A DNA stretch of 7,662 bases from an uncultured Rickettsiales bacterium (GTDB lineage Bacteria > Pseudomonadota > Alphaproteobacteria > Rickettsiales > UBA1997): NCBI GenBank assembly GCA_948744995.1, contig CAPZCD010000049.1:1-7662 (forward strand), written 5' to 3'. Below the pieces are notes generated by a model that saw only the letters and a list, made by a program, of their open reading frames with translations, ran no database searches and was not told the origin of the DNA. Made by a program: the position numbers and the translations under genes. Below, piece by piece: positions 1-5,400 of the stretch; within the stretch, counting starts at the first letter, position 1, and every line of letters begins with the position of its first letter.

Positions 1-108
1 ATCAGCTAAAAATAAGGATGAAGTTGGGATGAAAAGCGAGGTTGGGGTTATAATAATAAATCTGATAAAAACAATAAAAACTAAAACAATGCCTAGAATA
101 GATTTATT
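1..108 (-). other. Hydrophobic open frame without a start codon, possible partial or start-lost gene
   Basis: Reading the minus strand from 108 towards the left edge gives 36 codons without a stop. The frame begins N-K-S-I-L-G-I-V-L-V and continues with a strongly hydrophobic stretch rich in Ile, Phe and Val, like the N-terminal membrane anchor of a protein. The codon immediately before it (111-109) is TAA, and the frame contains no ATG, GTG or TTG before the window ends. An ATT at 99-97 would be a non-standard start. The sequence would look natural if it began M-N-K-S-I-L-G, so a lost start codon is possible. A chance open frame in AT-rich DNA is equally possible. I do not recognise a family. 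Nothing else gene-like is visible between the tRNA and the left edge, and no GC-rich terminator hairpin follows the tRNA. Confidence 0.18.
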
Positions 109-163
109 TTAAGAGTTATAAAAAACGGAGAGAATTTTGTGAAAGTTAGAAAGATTGTGAGAG

Positions 164-238
164 TGGTGCCGTTAACGGGACTTGAACCTGCGACCTACAC
201 ATTACCAATGTGTTGCTCTACCACTGAGCTATAACGGC
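164..238 (-). tRNA. tRNA-Thr (anticodon GGT)
   Basis: The minus strand folds into a complete 75-nt cloverleaf. It has a 7-bp acceptor stem (GCCGTTA with TAACGGC), a D-arm GCTC/GAGC with a short 7-nt loop, and a perfect 5-bp anticodon stem ACACA/TGTGT. The loop TTGGTAA gives anticodon GGT (complement at 204-206), which reads ACC and ACU threonine codons. A 5-nt variable loop AGGTC and a T-loop TTCAAGT follow. Discriminator A and an encoded CCA end at 164. The T-stem GCAGG/CCCGT is imperfect, with one G-T pair and one A-C mismatch at positions 51-63. It has no evident promoter of its own: the DNA upstream is the acetyltransferase gene, whose last 21 nt lie inside this tRNA. It is therefore most likely cut from the acpP-fabF-acetyltransferase transcript by RNase P. 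Confidence 0.96.
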
Positions 239-763
239 ATTATAATATTTTTCCTTTGTTAAAAGATATTTTTTTGAATCAGACCATACACCGTACAAAT
301 TACAGTGATTCTTTGTTATTCCAATAAATTCAAAACCTAGTCTTTTTGCTACATTCTCACTCTTTATATTTTCCGGATTACAATGTATAGTTACCTCTTC
401 TAAATTCACTTCATCAAAACCATATTTTATCAACCTCTTACAAGAGTTTGTTATAATTCCTTTTCTTTCAAAATCAATATCTATCCAGTATCCAATATCT
501 GCCAATTTTTTATCTTTATCAAGATCATGAAAGTCTATGGTTCCAATTATTTTATTTTCTAATTTTATAGCAAAATTTGTTATAATTTCATTATTCACTC
601 TTTTTATGTAATTTTCTTCATCTTGAAGAGTATTCATATCATCTAACCAACCAAGAAACTTCCTTAATCTTAATCTATTTTTGTTAACTAAACTAAAAAT
701 TTCTTTACTGAATTCTACCTTTAGACCCTCAATCCCTAGGTTGTCCTCTATTTTTAGTAGCAT
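218..763 (-). CDS. GNAT-family N-acetyltransferase, RimJ/RimL-like, ending inside tRNA-Thr
   Basis: This 181-residue protein matches the RimJ/RimL branch of the GNAT fold, which transfers an acetyl group from acetyl-CoA to an amine; members act on ribosomal protein N-termini, amino acids or drugs. Visible features are I-G-T-I-D-F-H at 73-79 (strand beta-3), I-G-Y-W-I at 90-94 (beta-4), and E-R-K-G-I-I-T at 99-105, which occupies the acetyl-CoA pyrophosphate loop usually written Q/R-x-x-G-x-G/A. N-x-x-S-E-N-V-A-K-R-L-G-F at 132-144 is the typical RimJ/RimL helix and beta-6 signature. The substrate cannot be told. The start ATG lies 1 nt after the fabF stop (TAA-A-ATG) with no Shine-Dalgarno sequence, so translation is probably coupled to fabF. 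Family members usually end near the Y-L-L-T-K-E segment (166-171). Here about 10 residues follow, and A176 to W181 plus the TAG stop are encoded by the tRNA-Thr gene. An original stop codon may have been lost. Fold assignment is firm; specific function is unknown. Confidence 0.88.
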   Translation of the reverse strand: MLLKIEDNLGIEGLKVEFSKEIFSLVNKNRLRLRKFLGWLDDMNTLQDEENYIKRVNNEIITNFAIKLENKIIGTIDFHDLDKDKKLADIGYWIDIDFERKGIITNSCKRLIKYGFDEVNLEEVTIHCNPENIKSENVAKRLGFEFIGITKNHCNLYGVWSDSKKYLLTKEKYYNAVIAQW

Positions 764-764
764 T

Positions 765-2024
765 TTATATTTTCTTTAGTATCAAACTCGCATTTGTTCC
801 ACCAAAACCAAAAGAATTAGATAGGGCAAGGCTAATATCTTTTTCCTTTGAAAAATGTGGAACTAGGTCTATTCCTTTACAATTTTCATCTAGATTGTCT
901 AAATTTAACGTTGGGGGAACTATACCAGTTTCTATAGCTTTTGCAGAAAATATTGCTTCTACGGCCCCTGCGGCTCCAAGTAAATGTCCTGTAGATGACT
1001 TTGTCGACGACATACATAGGTTACCATTTTTACTAAAGATTTCTTTTACCGCTTTAAACTCAGCAATATCTCCCAGTTGAGTTGATGTACCATGAGCATT
1101 TATATAATCAATTTTTTCAGAATCTATTTTTGCCTTATCTAATGCGCGTAAAATTGCTTTTTTTGCTCCTTTACCTTCTGGTTCTGGGCTTGTCATGTGA
1201 TAGGCATCACTACTGGTTCCATAACCAACAACTTCACAATATATTTTAGCACCACGTTTTTTTGCATGTTCATATTCTTCTAAAACAACTATTCCAGCGC
1301 CCTCCCCCATTACGAACCCATCTCTATCTTTATCCCAAGGTCTAGAGGCTTTTATCGGCTTATTATTGAATTTAGTAGACAGAGCATGCATTGAAGAGAA
1401 ACCACCAATTGCAACTTCACATATAGGGGATTCTGTACCTCCAGCTACCATCACATCAGCATCATTTCTTTTAATAATTTCCATACTTTCCCCAATCGCA
1501 TGGGTACCGGTAGCACAGGCGGTAACAATGGATATATTTGGGCCACAAAAGCCATATTTTATTGAGATTTGTCCGGAAACCAGATTAACTATACTGGCGG
1601 GTATAAAAAACGGACTAATTTTTTTTATTCCCTTAGCAAAAAAATCTCTACTATTGTTTTGGATTGCGGTAATGCCGCCTATTCCAGACCCTACCAAAAC
1701 TCCTGTCCTATCTAGATCATATTCACTAGTAGGTTTCCAATTGGCATCATTTATAGCTTCGTTAGCAGCAGCCATACCATACCATATAAATCTATCAGCT
1801 TTCTTAGTATCTTTTTTTTCGTTCAAAAATTGACTCAGATAATCATCGGAAGTGTTAATTTCCCCTGCTACCTTTGATATAGTATCCACCATATCGGATG
1901 TGTCAAATCTACTTATATTTTTTATTCCACTAACGGAATTAATAATATTATCCCAACTTTCCATGCATGATAACCCTATTGGAGTTATCATGCCAACCCC
2001 AGTTATAACTACTCTTCTATTCAT
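765..2024 (-). CDS. fabF: 3-oxoacyl-[acyl-carrier-protein] synthase II (KAS II)
   Basis: FabF performs the decarboxylating Claisen condensation of malonyl-ACP with an acyl-ACP, the chain-extending step of type II fatty acid synthesis in the cytoplasm. The 419-residue product is full length (the family is about 410-420). It begins with R-R-V-V-I-T-G-V-G. The active-site Cys is C170 in T-A-C-A-T-G. The catalytic histidines are H311 (N-A-H-G-T-S-T) and H347 (S-S-T-G-H-L-L-G-A-A-G), with the conserved Lys at 342. The C-terminal glycine-rich loop G-F-G-G-T-N lies at 406-411. The presence of Cys-His-His, rather than a decarboxylase-only variant lacking Cys, indicates an active condensing enzyme. 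The Gln after H-G-T-S-T replaces the Pro common in other FabF proteins and is probably harmless. The gene starts 11 nt after the acpP stop without a clear Shine-Dalgarno, and its stop is 1 nt before the acetyltransferase start. It is read from the acpP promoter. acpP next to fabF is a common bacterial arrangement. Confidence 0.97.
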   Translation of the reverse strand: MNRRVVITGVGMITPIGLSCMESWDNIINSVSGIKNISRFDTSDMVDTISKVAGEINTSDDYLSQFLNEKKDTKKADRFIWYGMAAANEAINDANWKPTSEYDLDRTGVLVGSGIGGITAIQNNSRDFFAKGIKKISPFFIPASIVNLVSGQISIKYGFCGPNISIVTACATGTHAIGESMEIIKRNDADVMVAGGTESPICEVAIGGFSSMHALSTKFNNKPIKASRPWDKDRDGFVMGEGAGIVVLEEYEHAKKRGAKIYCEVVGYGTSSDAYHMTSPEPEGKGAKKAILRALDKAKIDSEKIDYINAHGTSTQLGDIAEFKAVKEIFSKNGNLCMSSTKSSTGHLLGAAGAVEAIFSAKAIETGIVPPTLNLDNLDENCKGIDLVPHFSKEKDISLALSNSFGFGGTNASLILKKI

Positions 2025-2035
2025 TAATTTATTAT

Positions 2036-2269
2036 TTAACTATTCTTTTCTATATAATCTATGGCTTTCTGAACTGTCGTAATTTTTTCAGCAGCATCAT
2101 CAGGGATTTCAATACCGAATTCTTCTTCAAAAGCCATAACTAATTCCACTTGGTCTAAACTATCTGCACCTAAATCTTCTATAAAGTTGCTATTTTCTGT
2201 AACCTTGGATTCGTCTACACCAAGATTATCTATAACTATTTTTTTTACTCTCTCAAAGACTGTACTCAT
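2036..2269 (-). CDS. acpP: Acyl carrier protein
   Basis: This small acidic protein of 77 residues carries growing acyl chains on a 4'-phosphopantetheine arm through fatty acid synthesis and delivers them to phospholipid and lipid A enzymes. The attachment serine is S37 in the signature L-G-A-D-S-L-D (33-39), at the start of helix II. The helix II acidic surface E-L-V-M-A-F-E-E-E-F and the following I-P-D-D-A-A-E-K-I are typical. Length and motif order match the family exactly. The ATG is preceded by a weak Shine-Dalgarno core GAG at 2277-2275, five bases upstream. The leader from the predicted transcription start near 2296 is only about 27 nt. It is the first gene of the minus-strand operon, immediately upstream of fabF, whose substrates it carries. 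Confidence 0.97.
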   Translation of the reverse strand: MSTVFERVKKIVIDNLGVDESKVTENSNFIEDLGADSLDQVELVMAFEEEFGIEIPDDAAEKITTVQKAIDYIEKNS

Positions 2270-2302
2270 AATAACTCATTTATTAATAAATTAATATCAA
2301 CT

Positions 2303-2331
2303 ATTATAATAGATATACAAAAAAAAGTCAA
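2303..2331 (-). promoter_or_regulatory. Sigma-70 promoter of the acpP-fabF-acetyltransferase-tRNA operon
   Basis: On the minus strand, a -35 box TTGACT (2331-2326, one mismatch to TTGACA) is separated by exactly 17 nt from a perfect -10 box TATAAT (2308-2303). The spacer begins with a T-tract. Transcription should begin near 2296, giving a leader of about 27 nt before acpP. It is the only strong promoter seen in the window, and every minus-strand gene downstream is spaced closely enough to depend on it. Confidence 0.85.
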
Positions 2332-2339
2332 ATGCGCTA

Positions 2340-2366
2340 TTAAGTCTTTTTCTATATGAATATAAA
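2340..2366 (+). promoter_or_regulatory. Weak candidate promoter for the VirB6-like gene
   Basis: TATAAA at 2361-2366 is a good -10 match. The best -35 partner, TTAAGT at 2340-2345, is poor and only 15 nt away. It is divergent from, and almost touches, the acpP promoter. The whole interval 2332-2417 is so AT-rich that several -10-like hexamers occur, so this is only the most plausible position within a region that must hold the promoter if the gene is expressed on its own. Confidence 0.2.
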
Positions 2367-2441
2367 ATAAATTTATTAAAATATTTAACTTGAATTAAAA
2401 TTATATTCTATTAATATGTGGTCAGTTTTTACAAAAAATTT

Positions 2442-5400
2442 ATGGAACCTAATAAAAAATACTATAAATATTGTCGATTAACCATTACAATTATTTTGTT
2501 GTTTTTCATCACAGCCTGTGATGGTTTTGAAACATGTTATGATGCTGAGGATTTTAGCACCAATAGTGAATATGATTCTTTTGTGGTTGATGGCTCTGCA
2601 AATAACTGTTACTACAATGAGGGCAAGTCGTATGCTGACAACAAAGACAATAGTAATCCAACATATGAATGTTTAGGAACTAGTTCTTTAGATAAAATTG
2701 GTGGTGATTATGATTATATTTTTAAAAGGGATAGTAATAACGTTGAAAAATCCAGTATATTATGTAAATCTATAGACCCTTTAGCTAGTACATCAGATAT
2801 TTCCATATTTTCCGGTTCTGAAAATGTTACCGAAACAGTGAAAAACACCATTTTTGGAGAATGTTTAAAATATTGCGCACAAAAATGTGGTGAAAATCCG
2901 CAACAAAGTAGTGAATGGTGGACTAAGGCCAATTTAAAAACTGAAACCAGCTATGTTGGAATAAAACTAAAAAAGGATACATTTGTTACCATTAATGCTA
3001 CCGGTTCTCTTGTTTTAAGTGACGTTTCAGTGGAACAAAAAGCTGAATTTAGTAAATATTTTATTGATGATATTAACTATAACTTTTCATTTGATAGTGA
3101 TCCGATTTCTAATTTTGATATTTACGTAAATAAAGATGGTATTAGTAATAATATAAGTAATGGCGCAAGTGATATATTGGATATATCCTATATGGATTTT
3201 GAGAATTTTGATCAGGCGACAGTGGTTGATGGCACAACTAAAGAGGAAGTGTATGAATTTACAAAACCACATTATAACACTGTAGAATGTGAGTACTACA
3301 ATGATGAAAATGAAGATAAAAACTCCGTTTATTGCAGTTTTAGACATAAAAATAGCAAGATTTCCTTAAGAGAAGATGAAATTAGCAATCTAGATAATTA
3401 TTATAGTAGAAATTACAAAACTTCCGTTTTCGCAGATGGTGATTATTATATCTATTCCAATGATATTTTTAATGAAATAAAAACCACAAGTTCAAATGAT
3501 AACTATGGTTTTGATGAAGAAAAGTTAAAAATGACAGGCTATAATAACTGTATAAAATTATATAATAGTGACAAATGCAACGGATATATATGGACTAAAG
3601 ATAATAGCACTTTTTCTACTGATAGTAACAATAGTAGTTTTTCATTTAAGCTTGAAAAAGCATCTAAGATAGCCGTAAAATATATTGGAGCAGAATCAAT
3701 TAACGATTGTAAATATTCTGTTTCTGAAAAATATACTAATACCAATAAAAATTACATAGAAAGCTATGAAAATGAGTATAAGGATTTAACTTTAGAAAAA
3801 AGTAAATGGATAGTTTTACATGATAATAGTACCAGTAAAAATGAGTTGATATTTGACGAATTTTCAACCGATAGTTCTGAAGTAGAGACAGAAGTAACAT
3901 TAAAAACTAACAATAATGAAAAATGTTATGCTGGAATAGTTATAAAAATAATTCCTCTAAAGGAATTTCAAGTTAAACAGACAGGTTTTATGTTTTTTAG
4001 TATACCTTCGGTAGTTGGTGGTATACCTCAAGAGGAAAAGAATATAAAATATAGAATAATAAATCCAAAAGCTGTTACTTTTAATGATGGTAATGATAGT
4101 GCCAATCGTATTAACCAAGCTACCATGAAAGAAAGATTTTACGAACAGGCTAATGGTAGTTATTCATTAGTTTCTAATCTATCGAGTTTTAATACAGATT
4201 CTCTAGATAAACCAGAAATTTCAAATGATAATTATTTTGTAAGAAGTGGACAAGTTATAAGATTTGATTATTCAAACTTTTTTAATTTTGACGTTAATAG
4301 TATAAAACCTAAAAGGATTGAATACAATTTTGATGCAAGTGATGCTTCCAGTAGAGATAATTTAGATTATATGATTGGTCTGAATGTATTTATAAGGGAA
4401 AAGCGACCTCTATTTTGCTATGGAAAATCCAAGGAGAATATAAATCTAGAAAAATTTTGTTCAGCGGAAAATGGAGATTACCAAACAATAAATACGAGCA
4501 GCGATAATAATAAACAGGTTTGTTACATTAACAATTCAGATTGTAATGCTCCAAATAGATTATTAGAAGGAGATAGTTCCTCTAATCTAAAAGGATATTA
4601 TAAGCTTGATTATAGGAAAACGAATTGTGCAGCTACAACTACTTCTTCTTTAGAAGATAAAAATAATTTTAGTATATATGATTTGTGGGATAAAGTTTAT
4701 ACGGATTATAAATATGTAAAGAGTGTTGGAAAAACAGATGAAGCGGAGGTTTGTGTATCAAAAATTGGGGAAAAATGTAAGGTAATAGTATATAAAAGTG
4801 TCTGTCTTCCTAAATATAAAAAATTAATAGGAGAAATATACAAAGAAGCTATAAAATGCAGAAATTCTTTAACTGAAGAATATAATGTTTATTATGAAGA
4901 TCAAAATTTTATTAAACAGCCAAAAGGAGAACTACCTAATTCTGATCCTGATGCTACCGATTTAGAAGTTCAAATAAATTATTTAACTGATCTTTTTAAA
5001 ACTAAAGAAATTAATTTAACTGCAAGTACTGATCCTAGTGGTTCCTACAAATCAAACTTTTACTACTACAAAAATCCATGTAGTAGCGGAAATTGTCAAA
5101 ATGATGTTACTCAATGTTACGACGCTACAAACCTAAAAGTTAGTTTAAAAACAGCACTTTCATACCTAAAGGAAAGTAATGGTAATCTAGATGCTATCGG
5201 CCTTAATAAGCTGCAATCTTTTGATAATAGTTCAAAAAAAGGTTTAATGAAGAATTTTTTAGTTAATGATACAGATCATAAAGAAACTGGTTATAGTAAT
5301 ATTTACTATAATAACCTAATCTATCCACCTAACAACAGTTTTTTAAGAATATTAATAATAAATAATTTAGATAATTTTACTTCTATCGGTGATTTTAGCC

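Noticed and set aside
1..112. Plus-strand frame entering from the left edge and ending TAA at 110-112.
   Set aside because: Its Lys/Thr/Ile-rich translation looks like the complement of the hydrophobic minus-strand frame, and there is no supporting motif.
139..234. Plus-strand 31-codon frame starting GTG with a good GGAGAG ribosome-binding-like sequence at 127-132.
   Set aside because: Most of it is the antisense of tRNA-Thr, so the frame is a by-product of a structured RNA gene, and the peptide resembles nothing.
895..1080. Plus-strand 61-codon open frame inside fabF.
   Set aside because: Antisense shadow of the conserved fabF C-terminal half.
1366..1833. Plus-strand 155-codon open frame inside fabF.
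   Set aside because: It lies wholly antisense to fabF, whose protein carries every catalytic motif; the antisense product has no recognisable features.
1852..2082. Plus-strand 76-codon frame spanning the acpP-fabF junction.
   Set aside because: Antisense to two well-supported genes.
2714..3745. Several minus-strand frames of 68-86 codons inside the VirB6-like gene.
   Set aside because: They lie opposite one long intact frame, have no ribosome binding sites and show the hydrophobic composition typical of antisense AT-rich coding DNA.
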